Of a stretch of 64,000 nt of DNA, positions 24,199 through 36,516 are shown piece by piece; position 1 is the stretch's first letter, and each line of letters begins with the position of its first letter. Location of the stretch: assembly GCA_022835595.1 (NCBI GenBank), contig BQUP01000007.1, positions 930,001 through 994,000 of the forward strand. Reading direction: 5' to 3'. The notes beneath the pieces are model-generated. The model ran no database searches. It had not been told where the DNA came from and saw only the letters and a program-made list of their open reading frames with translations. The position numbers were made by a program, and so were the translations under genes. The DNA is from Cystobasidium ongulense (lineage: Eukaryota > Basidiomycota > Cystobasidiomycetes > Cystobasidiales > Cystobasidiaceae).

Positions 24199-27030
24199 TT
24201 ATCGCCAAAGGTGTGGCAGAGTCCTCTCACATTCCGACTTCTGCTCAGTCGACATAGCATCCCAGACGCGACTCTTGGATGCGTTCCTTGCTCGGTAATA
24301 TAAATAAGTGCCAGGGCTGCAGACCAGCAATGATTTAGCCGTGACCTTGGCAAGCTACATGGCCCTTCTTGCAACTCGACTTACTAGAGAATGATAAGAT
24401 TGAAGCAGATCAATCCAATCAAGCCTTTGTTAGCCTTGTAATAACGCGGTTTATCGCTGGCTTGATAAGCTGTTGCGATAAGAAAACATGTCAGGTTGAT
24501 ACAGGAGGCTACAAGTAGTAAGATACCGTCAGCTCACCATTTGCTCCAATGATACCGGAAATCTGTACCATCATATTATAGATACTGTTGAAGAACAGCT
24601 CGTTAGCTCTCATTGAATTTGCAGTGTGATCCAATCATAGCAAGGATCTCCCGACGATTAACTTACGCAGCTGAGACTGTGCGTGTGCGAACGTTACTGG
24701 AGTTTCGCGAGACCCACGCAACTTGGATAGCGTGCGAGTATGGGAAACCCAGAAGAAGAGTTCTAGAGCGAATAACACCAGCCGGCCTGTAAGTTTCACT
24801 TCGCTAGCTTCAAGACACAACGTCACTTACGCAATTGCGAACCATGTCCAAGGCTTGACAGCAGCAGGCAGAACGACTAGAGCAATGTAGAATGGAAGGA
24901 ACCAGACATCTTCCATCATGCATACAATCGTACGGTTGTTGACGAGCTCGGACGCAAGTGTTATGAGGAGCAGGTTGAACATAGAGATGACCACGTTGGG
25001 CACGGATAGTACGTTGGCCATTAATGTGGAGAAGCCGAGACCCTCTGTGACGGGAATCCGCATCAGCTCGGCCAGCTATCTAGCGTCAAGCGATAAATCC
25101 TCCACCTACTCATTGAGATTTGGAAGTAATTGCCAAGCGGGTAGCCTGGGATACCAAAGAGTAGTCCGATAGCATATAATGGCCATAGATCATACTCTTT
25201 CAGACCTTCCCAGAGTAGTCGAGGAGTGAGAGCTTGTCTAATAGCATGGGTGGATAAGCACGTCAGCAGCTCGATCACGTGATGTGGCAAGGAAAGCCCC
25301 GACTTAACGCACCTGTTATGCATGGAGCTCTTGCCCGGATCATCTCTAATAACGCGGTTTACCAGTATTCCAACCTCTCTGTCTGTAAAGAGGCCCTTCG
25401 GTCGCCATTTACGTTTCGTTTGAGATGGGGAAGGAGCCATGATAAAGAAGGACAGGATGCCGACCGCAAGCGTGATAAGGCCTTCTAATAGGAACATCCA
25501 CTGCCATCCTGCATATCCTCGCACACCTCTCATAGTGATAAAAGCAGCGCCCAAAAATCCTGTGACGATGCCCGCGAAGCTGTATAAAGCAGCGTTAGAA
25601 CGAAGGAGATGACGCCGTCTTTACGAAATATACTCACTAATTGCAGCACCAGAAGTAGGCCAGTCGGACAGGCAGCTCATGCTTGGTGTCTGTGATAAGC
25701 CGTCGTTATAAGCGCTACGTTTCGAGAAAGCGACGTATGAGCCTGGCTGAACTTACAGTAATAGGCTGAAGAACGCAAATTTGCAAATGAACGCCGGTCA
25801 GCAGTCGGAGTAGAGATCAGCGAATTTCATGCGAAGCTTACAGAGGTATAAGATGGTGTCAGGAATGACTGGATGTGTAGAGAGAGGTCAGTTCCATTGA
25901 TTCGAGTTGCCCAGCGACAATCGAAACTTACATCCGCCCTGGAAGAAAGCGATGAAAAACCGGAAAAGTAGGAAAGAGGTTCGACCGGTCATCCATGCTT
26001 GCGCAAACGATACTGTAGAACAAGATGTAAGCAAAAAGCTCTTGGCAGTATCTGACAGGGAACCCACAAATTGAGAAGATGCAGATTTGCATAGGAAGCC
26101 AGATGTCTACTCCAATCTTCTTGCCTACCATCTGACTGGGTAATTCCGCGCAGACTGTGCAACATGTCAGCTCAAAGAAAGAGGTCTATCGCATCAGAAG
26201 CACTTACGGAAGCCCACTGCGCTCGCAGGAGTCATAGATTAGTAGATGCTGGCGCAGAGCGTGCGGTGGAAACCCATACCTCTCCACAAAGTATTTCCCA
26301 AGTTGTAATCTCCCTGAGTGATATTGAGGTCGGAGAGAAGATTGTCGGCCTGTACAGTAAGAACATGCTTGTTAGGAGGAAGTTGCATTGTCATCTGAAT
26401 CCAGGCTAGCACTAACCGTTGCATTTGATATGTTGCCTCGATCCTGTTCAGGTGCACTGTAATTTAGTTGCCGATGCGACATGTGACGTCAAATGTCCTT
26501 ACAATATTAAGAGCCAAGAACATAACCAAGGTCCAGAGAAAGACTTTGTAATCTACCTTGCGGCGCGCTGCGCGCTCTTCTCGATAGGTCCATCTCAATG
26601 AAGGATCGAAAGCGCCATTGTTCTCCCACTTGGGGTGTGGCTTGTAGTGTGTTGCTAGCGGACCGTCAAATACACTCTCTCGCGTAGCAACCTGCATAGT
26701 AGCCAACTTTCAGTTTAAGAGTTGGCTGAGACAAGCGGAGTCGGGTCCACTTACAGCATCAAGAACGGGACTTCGACCGCCCTTCAGGATGCCTAATGCA
26801 ACCAACAAAGCTCTCCCAGGAGTGGGTATTTCGGTGTCTGAAGGCGCCAGCGCTTCCACGCTCTTGACATCGTACAGATAGCCAGAGCCGTTCTTCTCTG
26901 ACCTTTCTTTCTCTAGGCTGCTGAATGAGCGCGGTGTAGTACTTTGTTCATCGCTGGTATCGCTTGTAGAGGAATCTGAAGCTTTTCGTACTGGCACTTG
27001 GGGAAGTGTCGGCTCTTGGGCCAAGACCAT
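24199..27030 (-). CDS. MFS transporter, Dal5-like anion:cation symporter
   Basis: Twelve-helix carrier of the same superfamily branch as the gene at 19472 but clearly different in sequence. A long Ser/Thr/Pro-rich cytosolic head (MVLAQEPTLPQ) precedes RREERAARRK-type basic residues and KVDYKVFLWTLVMF. Later marks: DRGNISNATADN, WLPMQICIFSI, MTGRTSFLLFRFF, FIPDTILYL, WQWMFLLEGLIT, the loop RPKGLFTDREV, and PGYPLGNYFQI. The C-terminus is spread over small exons; YRARNASKSRVWDAMSTEQ and ERTLPHLWR end at the TAA at 24199. More than ten introns give it the densest splitting in this half. Likely substrate: a small carboxylate or vitamin. Direction and cargo are inference. Confidence 0.86.
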
Positions 27031-28103
27031 CTTGCTGGAAGGAAGAGTGCAAGAGATGGAGAGCAGCTGTTATGGGGTCGTGTGCAGAGAAGACAAGCTG
27101 AGTTCGTGACAAGAAGTCGTGGACAAGTCTGCTGCTGGGAAGTGTCATGGTGGAAATCCTGAATCAGAGCACGCCATGGAAGGCAACGACCTGGCTCAAT
27201 GATGGCGTGCGCAATTGCGAGACCTAGCAACAGCGGAGCTTTGGCTTAATACCGTACAGGGCGGCAAACCCGATATTGCACCGGTGGATATTGCAATTGA
27301 ATGCCGCAAGCCGTGTGGCATGTGAGCCATCCAGATACCAACCTTATCTTAGTGTGCATTCGGCATTCGTATCCTGTGTGGTGCAATCATTCAGAAACTT
27401 GCGAGTGGTGAAGGTGCTCAAATTCGCCATTTTCGCGCAATGTAGCACGGATATTGGGACAGGATGGCACAACATTAGCCAAGCTCCCTGATGATATAGG
27501 AGATACTTCAGCTAGCAACACCAACCGCTGTCGCCTTAGGGTAGACCCATGATAAAGGCGCAAGAGTTGGAGCGATAGTCACGGGTGCAGATTGCACCAT
27601 CGTCCATTTACTAGGCCAGAGCGACATTTATCGTCCACCGTGACTGCCATTGGCGGTACTACCGTATATCTTGCTGTAACAATAGTAGCGACCAAGACGG
27701 TTTCTTTGCCGATTGTTTCTGAGTGCTCATAGAAGGCGTGTTCTCGATTAAGGTGGCGACATTTGTGCTATAAGTGCGCCAACATTGGTGGCCTAAACAT
27801 CACAGAGATCATGTTTTCCAAGCGATACGTTGAGCCTATGAAAGGCTGTGATTAAGCTAAAGGCCTCTTGCAATGGTGCCTTCAACCGGAAGATGGACAT
27901 TGCCGCGAATTTGGCCAGCAGGTGGGCATGCACGGTGAGAGGAGGAGAGGATTGCGCAATGAAGGTGGGATGCCGCAATACTGAACTGTTGCCGAGGACG
28001 CGAAGATGGATAAGAGAGCGCCTGCGATACCTTCCTTGCTCTCTTCTTGCAATTCCATTGGGATACTCAAAGGTACTCCAGCCAGAATCTCCATCAAGCA
28101 AGC
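27031..28103. promoter_or_regulatory. Divergent promoter of Dal5-like carrier and dioxygenase
   Basis: 1.07 kb between divergent starts. GATAAG-type sites are at 27343-27348 (reverse) and 28009-28014. No gene seen. Confidence 0.45.
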
Positions 28104-29517
28104 ATGTCCTCCGTCACTCAAACCATCAGCGAAGCTGTAGGAACGCTCAGATTGAGGCCTTCTGAGCGTCAAGAAGAGGCTTCTCCTGTCGCTGCCTCCA
28201 CCGCTGCTCCTGCCAGCAAGCCCAAGTGGTACTCCGAGACCGCCAACGAAGGTGATGCTCGCGCTCCGTACAAGTACGCAGCTTATCTCCCAACCTTCGA
28301 CGGCCACTTGAAGCTGCCTCCTCTTGAACCATTCGAGCACGCCGACCCTGGCCTCCAAGCTCTGAACGACCCTGACCCCCGCTCCTTCCTGCGCGATGCT
28401 GAGGTCGAAGATATCACGCCTGGATTCGCGACTGAAGTTTTGTCGGGCGTACGACTCGAAGAGCTCGACACTCGAGGTCGACAGCAGCTAGCATTGTTCG
28501 TTGCTCAGCGCGGTATAGTCGTGAGTGACGTCTTGCAGTGCCATCTCTTCCAAGCTGATGTCGGTGATGCGACAACAGGTCTTCCGAAATCAAGAGAGCT
28601 TCATCGACAAAGATCCAGACTGGCTAATCAATAACTGGACCAAGTTCTTTGGACGCCCTCACATCCATCCTACAAGTGGTGCTCCTGAAGGATGGCCCGA
28701 GTTCCATCTCGTTTAGTGAGTTCATAGTCTGCGCTCAATGCTGCATGTATACACTATTCTGACCTGGACCTTCTACTTCAGCCGTGATGCAACCTCTACC
28801 TTCAACTACGACAAGCAGTCGCAGCTCAGCTCGACTACCTGGCACAGCGATGTTACCTACGAGAAGCAGCCTCCTGGATTGACTGCTCTTGCACTCTTTG
28901 ACAGCCCTCCTAGCGGTGGCGATACTGGTTACGCAGATCAGCGGTAAGTCTGGATAAAGGTATTGATACCGCCGACAGAAGCTGATTTTTACACTCTTGC
29001 ATTAGTGCCGCATATCAGAGGCTATCTCCACCTTTCAGAGAGTTCCTTGAGACTCTCCAGGTCATCCACTCTGGTGTTGCTCAAGCAGAATATTCTCGTA
29101 AAGGCAACCGCGGTGGCATCGTCAAGCGAGAACCTGTCGAGAATGCTCACCCACTCGTCCGCGTACACCCTGTCACAGGCGAGAAGGCTCTCTTTGTCAA
29201 CCGTCAGTTCAGTCGACGGATTGTTGGATTCAAGGACGAGGAGTCGGATGCTCTGCTCGAGCTGCTCTACAATCACATTGAGAAGGGAGCAGACTTCCAG
29301 ATCAGAGCACGATGGAGACCCAACACAGTCGTTCTGTGGGACAGTGAGTGTTTTCTAGTAGCTAAGGCGGATGCACATAGCTGACAATCTTTGTCGCGTA
29401 TTAGACCGCATTACCGCTCATACCGCCATTCTAGACTTTGCCAGCACAGGTCTAAGGCGACATGGTGCCCGCTTGACCCCTCAGGCAGAACAGCCTATCA
29501 AGGTGGGATCGTCATAG
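28104..29517 (+). CDS. TauD-type Fe(II)/2-oxoglutarate dioxygenase
   Basis: Non-haem iron oxygenase of the taurine dioxygenase family; relatives release sulfite from sulfonates or cleave aryloxy acids. The iron ligands are HSD in TTWHSDVTYE and the distal His in RITAHTA; the 2-oxoglutarate Arg lies in the RRHGARLT region. The exon order is start MSSVTQTISE, then VFRNQESF, HPTSGAP, the HxD exon, and the last exon. The final intron donor is inside DNRIT. I end the gene at TAG 29515-29517 (QPIKVGSS) because splicing out the next 31 bases would be too short an intron. The N-terminal 60 residues are Ala/Pro-rich. The sulfonate role is inferred from family only. The regulator at 29831 follows directly. 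Confidence 0.9.
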
Positions 29518-29830
29518 ATTCAAGTTTATACAGAAAAGGTCCACCTATCGGTGAGCGCTTGTCCGTGAAGGAGAAATAATCACCAGGAAAAAAGAGATTT
29601 TGAAAGAGTAGATTACTCATGATTCTGTAGCTATGTATTCTGGCCTGCAATGAAGTGATGCGCGAGTACACGAGATGATCATTGTAAAAGATCGCTTATC
29701 TCGTTACCAAGTCTTTGCTGCTATTCATTTTCGATCAGCCGCTTTGCTCGCTATCAACTGAATACTATTCGCGTCGCAAAGCATAGATTGCCGCTTCATA
29801 CAATGGAGCCCTGAAGAGCACATAGAGAAC
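29518..29830. other. Intergenic, promoter of second Zn2Cys6 gene
   Basis: 313 bases between the dioxygenase stop and the regulator start. No gene or obvious operator. Confidence 0.4.
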
Positions 29831-32284
29831 ATGGACATACCCATCGCGCCAGGCTCATCCACCTTTCCAAGGCTCGGCGAGAGCTCGCCTACTGCCACAA
29901 GCAATGTTGCCAGCAATGCAGCACCTGCGGCCAGCAGCTCGATACGGCCGTTCCGCTCACGCAAGCATCGACCGTGTGACTTGTGCAGGAAGAGAAGGTC
30001 GCGTTGTGCTATCCCTGAACAAGGCTCTGCCTGCATCGAATGCTTGCAGACTGGCAAAGCGTGCACTTTCTTGGATCAACCTGTAGATAGGAAGGAACAG
30101 CTCGCACGGAAGAGACAAAAGAGTGCACAAAAGAGCCCGCCTCCAGCTACAGCTGCACCTCTTTCCGATGTTAATGGGCTTAATGCTTTGCCAACTGGTG
30201 TCACCGAAGCTCAAGCAGCCTTCTCTAAAACGCCTCCGCTCCATGCTGTCGGCGACCATTCGGCAGAGAACATCTCTCTGCAAGTCTCGCTGGAGGCTAC
30301 AGCTACTTTTGATGCACTCGAACCCACTGCCATCACAGCTATGCTCACAGATGACCTCTTACCGGTTAGCGCAGGAGCTACAAACGCAAGCCAAGGCGCT
30401 GTCACGAGCCACTTTCAAATATCCTCGGATCGCAGTAGACCTACCTTTTTCGTCCTGCCTGATATTCCAGAATGTAAGCAGAAGACCACTTTCCATAACG
30501 GCTAGTAGGTTTCTGACTTTCAAATATTGTTGCAGACCGCAGAGCTCGCAGTAGCGAAAGCCACAGTCTGCTGCTGGAGCGTATCTTGTCCGCCTTGGAC
30601 ATTGCAAACATACGAAGTGAAGTCCTCAAAGATGAATACCTTGCAATCGTTCATCCTGCAATGCCTGTTCTATCCCATCAGTTGGGCTCACGGCTTGGCG
30701 AAGTACCGTCCGCTCTGCTAGCCATGATAATCGCAAAATCACTAGAGTCGGCACACGAGCTTCTACACCTTCGAAAGCATATTTGGCATATGATTAAACA
30801 AGATTCTATTGGAGACAATGCTTTACGAACACCTACTCTATCTTCCTTGGCTATCGCTACTTTAGAACTTTCAGCTTGCCCAAGCCTAGATGCAAGAAAT
30901 GATTACATGCTGTTGGCCAAAGTGAATACATTCTATTCGTTGAGTCGCAACGTCCACGCAGTAACTCATTAGCTTTCTCTCCCTTCCACAGGCTATCGCA
31001 CATGCTCAACTTTTGGGATTGCATCTCGCAAGCGGTCGCTGGCGCATTCCAACATGGGAAAGTGAGCAGCGAGAAAGATTGTGGTGGTCATTGCGAATCC
31101 ATGATGCATGGTGAGTCATTACGATGCACGCAATCGACCTGATAGCTTATTATTTCTATCTTTCTGCAGGGTTTCCTTCCTACATTCTAGACCTTCTCAT
31201 CTACAGCCCGGCAATTCCAATGTTCCAATCCCCTCGGTTCCTACTTATATCCCTAGGACTGAAGCAAATCATTTTGCCTCTTTCTCTTACAATTGTCGAC
31301 TTTCTCTACTCATCAATCGCCTACAGAATGGTCTGTGTTTGGTCGAACGATCTGGAGAAGCTAGCAGGAACGCAAAGATTCGACTGTGCGAGCAATTGCA
31401 AGAAGAGCTCATTATACTCGAGGACGAGATTGTCCCTCTGGTGGCTACAAATGGCAGCCTTCCTGGCATGGGTACGTCTCTCACCTTGTCGAATCATTCT
31501 TTACTTTCACTAAGACCAAAATCTACCTTTTGTAGCGAACTTCCAGCTGCTCCTGTACGGATTCCACTGTATGGTCCATCGTGTCAGTATCGAGCTCAGG
31601 ATAGGCCTAGGTACCGCCTTCCTGCCAGATCGTCAAAGTTTGCTCATCTTCAAGAAGTTTGTCGACTTTATCGTTAACATGCCAACACGTCAAGGTTTTT
31701 GGCTACCATGTAAGCACTTTATACAATGCAAAACACGATTTACAACTAATGCCTTCTTCTTGGAACACTTAGACGCATCGCACGTGCTATCGTCTGTGCT
31801 CTCTTCCCTCATTCGCCTTTCGCTTGCGATCGTCATTCACAACGCGGGTGCTCCGAAAAGTGCAACACAGAATTACGGTCCAGTCAGCCCAGTCATGCTG
31901 ATTAGCGAACTCTGTCGAGCTGTACTACCGAGCGAGGAACAATCTTGGGCCGTAGCAAGCGCAGCAGCTCAGCGTGCTCACAACGTAGCCGAACGGCTAC
32001 GCTCTGTTCGAGGTGCTGGAGACTCTGACGAGTATGCCGACCTCCTGCAAGCTCTTCAAGGAAAGCTCATCGTAGAGCAATCGAATCAATCGGATACAGT
32101 AGACTTTGATGCCCTCTTTCAGAGCTTGGCCCCACCAGCCCCATCAGAATCCGTGGGGATGTTTCCCGATCCCAGCTTCTCTTGGTCGAACTTGGACATA
32201 TGGCTTTCCAATCTCGATGGCAATGGACTTCAAACTTTCGAAACTTTTGACAGCGAGGGTGCACTTCAAACAGACTACGTATGA
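29831..32284 (+). CDS. Zn2Cys6 transcription factor with fungal-specific domain
   Basis: Nuclear regulator. The zinc cluster CDLCRKRRSRC, eight residues, CIEC and a final Cys sits at about residues 49-77, followed by a basic linker (RKRQKSAQK). The fungal transcription factor domain follows an Ala/Pro-rich linker; HPAMPVLSHQL, HAQLLGLHLASGRW and RERLWWSLRIHDAW are its usual marks. The C-terminal tail is acidic and rich in Phe, Trp and Asp (SFSWSNLDIWLSNLDG), as in activation domains. Six exons. It lies between the TauD gene and the hydantoin block, so it is a candidate regulator of either (inference). Proteins of this class bind CGG triplets, and CGG-containing heptamers occur in the nearby promoters. 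The stop lies 51 bases from the aldolase stop. Confidence 0.9.
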
Positions 32285-32335
32285 AACAGAAATCTTGCTA
32301 CGGATACAGATGCGTCCCACCAAAAGCTCGCGCAA

Positions 32336-33529
32336 TTACTCCAAGAAGATATGGCCTCGTTCCTGAAGTAGTAGACCATACTCTGCCTGGAAGTTGGCCC
32401 ACACATTTTCGGGATATTGAAGGGTATTGGCAGTGAAAGCTGCTTCATCGTTGCCGATGACTCGCTTCGTCAAGCCGTTCGCACAAGCTGCTTCCACTTG
32501 AAGCTGTGCATGGCACATGCGCTCAAGCGCTCCGAAGAGATATGCCGCTTCATCAACAGTGTTTCCCACTGCAAATGCAAGTTATCAGCGAGGAGCCTCT
32601 AGAAAACATTCAAGCATGTATCATAGCTTACATGTCAGGAGACCGTGGTTCTGCAAGATACAAGTCTTGTTCTTTGGTCCAAGAGCTTCAGCGATTTGTT
32701 CCCCTTCTTCTGCAGCTAGGACAATTCCTCCGAAATTCTCGTATACAGCTTGGTTATTATAAAAGAGGCAAGCATCTTGCGTAAGGATATCAATCTTGCG
32801 GCCGAAAACACTCCACGTCTTTCCATATAAAGAATGGCAATGTGCTGCAGCCTGGACTTCTGGTCGTGCCCTATGGATACTGTGTTCGAAAGACAACTTA
32901 GTTAAAAGATCGTTAAGCTCGATGGGCTACAAGATCTTACGCAGAATGGATATTGAAGCCGGCTTGATTGATGGGAAGTTGAGCACCATGCTCTGAGACC
33001 ATACCTTCGTGGTCAACTAGTACGAGATTCGAGACAGTGATGCAAGAGAAGTGAACGCCGAAGGGATTCATCCAGAAGTGATCTGGCAGAACAGGATCAC
33101 GGACAGTGATGTGACCTAGGATACTCGGGTCAGCGATATAGATCTAGTGCCAGTCAACGCAGAAGACCGCCTACCAGAGAGTCCATCACCGAAGCCGCAT
33201 TTGCCGAAGTATTGGAAAGCACCAGCTAGATGTTCCTGTTGGCTATAAGATCAGCACAGTCTCGTTCACAGATTGAATTGCATCTTGGATTAACTAACCT
33301 TGATGTACTGTCTATGCGCATACTTGTCCTCGCCGAAATCTGGGTATCCGTCGTAGCGGACTGTACCTGCCCGATTGCCGCGCCAGGTTCTTTGTAGCGG
33401 ATTCTTGGAGGCATCGAGGGTAGACATGGACTGGGTCTGGTGGAACTGCTGAGTAGGCAAACCCATCGCCGACTTTAGAGATGTAGGAATGCTTGCGCTT
33501 GCGTGGTCGACAAGTCTTCCTGGAGCCAT
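32336..33529 (-). CDS. Class II aldolase/adducin-domain protein
   Basis: Member of the metal-dependent class II aldolase family (fuculose-phosphate aldolase fold). After a non-conserved 75-residue head come GHITVRDP, FWMNPFGVHF, the zinc His pair in AAHCHSLYGK and the third site LQNHGLLTVG. These ligands are intact, so the protein is likely active rather than adducin-like. Five exons; the ATG is at 33529 (MAPGRLVDH). Its 5' end faces the permease at 33969 across a 439-base shared promoter that carries the block's CGGCGAA and GATAAG motifs, which suggests joint control. A role in the hydantoin route is not obvious; it could act on a side-chain product. Confidence 0.87.
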
Positions 33530-33968
33530 GGTAGAGATGTTATAGCTGTATCGGTATGTGCTGATACTCTGGGAGGTCTTGACTGGGCTGATGATATCCA
33601 GGCGATGTGTGTGCAGCCAGCTATCGAGCAGAAGTCTATATCTATCGACAGCGGCCCTCCCCGCTCCACTTGGCCGGCGGCGAATAGCTTTCTGCCTGGC
33701 CGGGTTTCGAGTTCCCGCAATCGGGTGATCGGCTCTCCTTATCTCTGACCGTAAATTCAGAGACAACTGAACAAAAAAGCTTTGGAGGCGGCCAAGCTAG
33801 CACGAGTTGCCCTGATGCTCTCGGCCGCGCCAAAGAACTGTGATATTGGAAGTCAAGCGATAGGCGCGATATCCTCTATCGGACTGTCAGTCCCACAACC
33901 TCTCTCTCTTCTCTCCTTCCTGTCAGAAGCCTTATCTTTCAACTCGCATTGCGAAATCTGCCTTCAAG
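33530..33968. promoter_or_regulatory. Divergent aldolase/permease promoter with CGGCGAA and GATA sites
   Basis: CGGCGAA lies at 33678-33684, and CTTATC (reverse of GATAAG) at 33738-33743 and 33931-33936. The last 80 bases before the permease start are a pyrimidine tract. The same two motifs occur in the other two shared promoters of the block. Confidence 0.55.
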
Positions 33969-36188
33969 ATGACAGTCGTCCGAAGATTTGCGAACAAAGT
34001 GGCCATCGAGCCCGAGCTCGAACCTGTATACGTCGGCAGGGATGGCATCGTCAGAACTGCTACTGCTGGAGACACAGACAGCAAAGATGGAGAGCTTATC
34101 ACGGCGGAGCGCGATATGCTGCCTGTAGCTTGGGACTCCCCTTTACGAACTTGGGGCTTCTTTAGTATGGCCGGGTAGTAAGTCATCGGTCACTACGCAT
34201 TGGGTACTGTACTGATATTGTTGCCCTATAGTTGGCTTGCCGAGGTAATTTTCCCGCCAATCATGCTGGCCGAAACGAAACTTACACCGACTCCTCACTT
34301 ACAATAGGGGTTCGGTATTTCTCAATACCAAGTAGCATCTGCTTCAGTATCTGCCGGTCTCTCTCCTGGTGCTGCTATTGGTGCTGTCCTGGTTGGCCAT
34401 GTCCTCATCAGTGTAAGTCCTGGCTGGTGGCTGTACCGATGCTACGCTGACATCATACTGATGCTTTGATGCAGCTGGCATGCGCAGCTACTGGATACAT
34501 TGGCTGTCGTTATGGTATCAAGTAAGTTAGAGTACCCTTGCGATTCCACCTTTCCTAATTCACCATTTTATTCCAGCATGCCGTCTTTGGCAAGGTCAAG
34601 TTTTGGCATTACTGGTATGTGGATTGCAATCCTCTGCAGGTCAGTTGCAGCAATCTTCTGGTTTGGTACGCAGACCTACGTGAGTATCTCCTCTCTAAAT
34701 TGAACATCTGGGGATAATCTGAGCCTTTTGGCACATACAGCAAGGGGGTCAAGCCGTCCAAGTGATGCTCACGGCCATATGGCCTTCATTCAAGACATTT
34801 ACCAACCATCTACCAGCATCTGCTCATGTTACATCGGCCCAGCTATTGTGCTTCTTTATTTTCTACCTAATCCAATTGCCACTTCTCTACATCCATATCT
34901 CAAAGCTCAGATACCTGTTCATGGTCAAGGTGAGTTTAGGACGAGGAGACAGCATCTGAAAATCACATTAGAATCTGACAGTTGAATATCAAAAGATTAT
35001 CCTTATGCCTATCTTCGGCTTCACATTGTTTGGATGGGCGGTTTCTCAAAGCAACGGATTCGGTCCAATTTTCAACAAGAAAACCAATATCACCACAGGC
35101 ATGCCAGCAGCAGCTGTCTTCTTCTCTGCTTTCACAAGCGCCATCGCTCCCAAAGCAACTCTAGCTTTAAACGTCTGCGATTTCACTAGATACGCCAAGA
35201 ATTCCAAGACCGTCGTTTGGACAAACATTTTCTCTCTTTCGATTCTCCTCACCCTTTGCGCAATCTTAGGTGTTGTCGTCACCTCAGCTACTGAAGTCAT
35301 CTATGGTAAAGCTACCTGGAATCCACTTCAAGTCTCTTCACTAATGGAGAACCGTGCCGCCCAATTCTTCTCTGCTCTCATGTGGGGCTTTGCCGTCTTC
35401 TCCACCAACATATCAGCCAATTCGACTGCTGTCGCAAATGATTTGATGGTGATTGCTCCGAAATATATCAACATCCGCCGTGGACAGTTCATCTGCGCTC
35501 TTCTTGGTCTATGCACCTGCCCTTGGATCATGTAAGCAGAGCGTCTAGGTCTTACATTTATCGAATAGTGGGCTGACTTACATTTCAAACTTAGTCAAAA
35601 CTCTGCCAAGAGCTTTACCGCATTCTTGGGAGGATACTCTGTCTTCTTGGGTCCAGTAGCAGGCGTTATGCTATGCGATTATTTCATCATTAGAAGAATG
35701 CAACTCTCTCTACCAGATATGTTCAAGCGTCAAGACTCAGTTTACTGGAACACATATGGAGTGAATATTAGAGCAATTGCGGCTTTCACTCTAGGCATTG
35801 TTCCCACACTTCCTGGCTTCATCCGTAATGTAAGTCGGATTAGTCTCAGCTTTGCCTCACAAATCGCTGATGGTCTAAAGCACATACTCACAGGTCAACC
35901 CAAACCTTGGCATTCCCATTGGTGCATACTACGCATACGTCGCAACATGGCCAGGTACACCATTTTTTGCTATTCTTGCTCGCTCACATTGCTAATGGTC
36001 TGAAATTCTAATTTGCAGTGGGCGCCGGTACTGCCGCACTTACTTACTACATATTCAACCAAATCTGGCGACCTACTCCACTCAGACAATTCGCGGCACC
36101 AAGCTCTTCTCCCAGTCTCAGCGATGATGGGAAAGATTTAGAAGCCGAGAAGGAACCTGCAGCTACCAAAGTCTATTCGGCAGCTTAG
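33969..36188 (+). CDS. NCS1 permease, FUR type (uracil/allantoin/hydantoin class)
   Basis: Twelve-helix sodium- or proton-coupled importer of nucleobases and related rings. The head leads into WGFFSMAGYWLAEGFG, then GISQYQVASASVSAGLSPG, FWHYWYV, QGGQAVQVML and the long exon 34997-35532 with FGWAVSQSNGFGP and FTSAIAPKATLALNVCDFTRY. The end has GGYSVFLGPVAGVMLCDYF, a signature of the FUR branch (Fur4, Dal4, Fui1). About ten introns; the exon 34232-34244 is only 13 bases. The FUR branch includes allantoin permeases, and allantoin is itself a hydantoin, so import of 5-substituted hydantoins fits the neighbouring enzymes. The substrate is an inference from context. Confidence 0.9.
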
Positions 36189-36516
36189 GAGGCACATCCG
36201 TGTCTTTATGATTTAAGGAATTCGTTGGCAATACGTGTAGAGATCTGTAAAGCTCGAATGTTTATGAAGTGCTCGCGTTCATGTTTCATTAGGAAATGTT
36301 GTGCTTTGCGAGTAATGCGATAAACCAATAGCGTCAGTTTCGGAGCGATAGTCAGCTACTCTTATGCCTTGCACGCAGCCTTGAGGTTTATAAGTTCACC
36401 GCCCCTGCCTTTCAAGTTCAACGTGAGCATAGTCAGCAGCATAGCTCTTCCCAAAAAGTCACAGATTTTGTGTAGGCGGAATATGTTGCCATTGCCGAGG
36501 CCGACACATACTAGAG
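36189..36516. other. Intergenic between convergent genes
   Basis: 328 bases holding the 3' regions of permease and oxidase. Nothing else seen. Confidence 0.4.

Noticed and set aside
29500-29530. 31-base intron at the end of the TauD gene
   Set aside because: Too short to splice; reading through gives a stop at 29517 after a normal family end.
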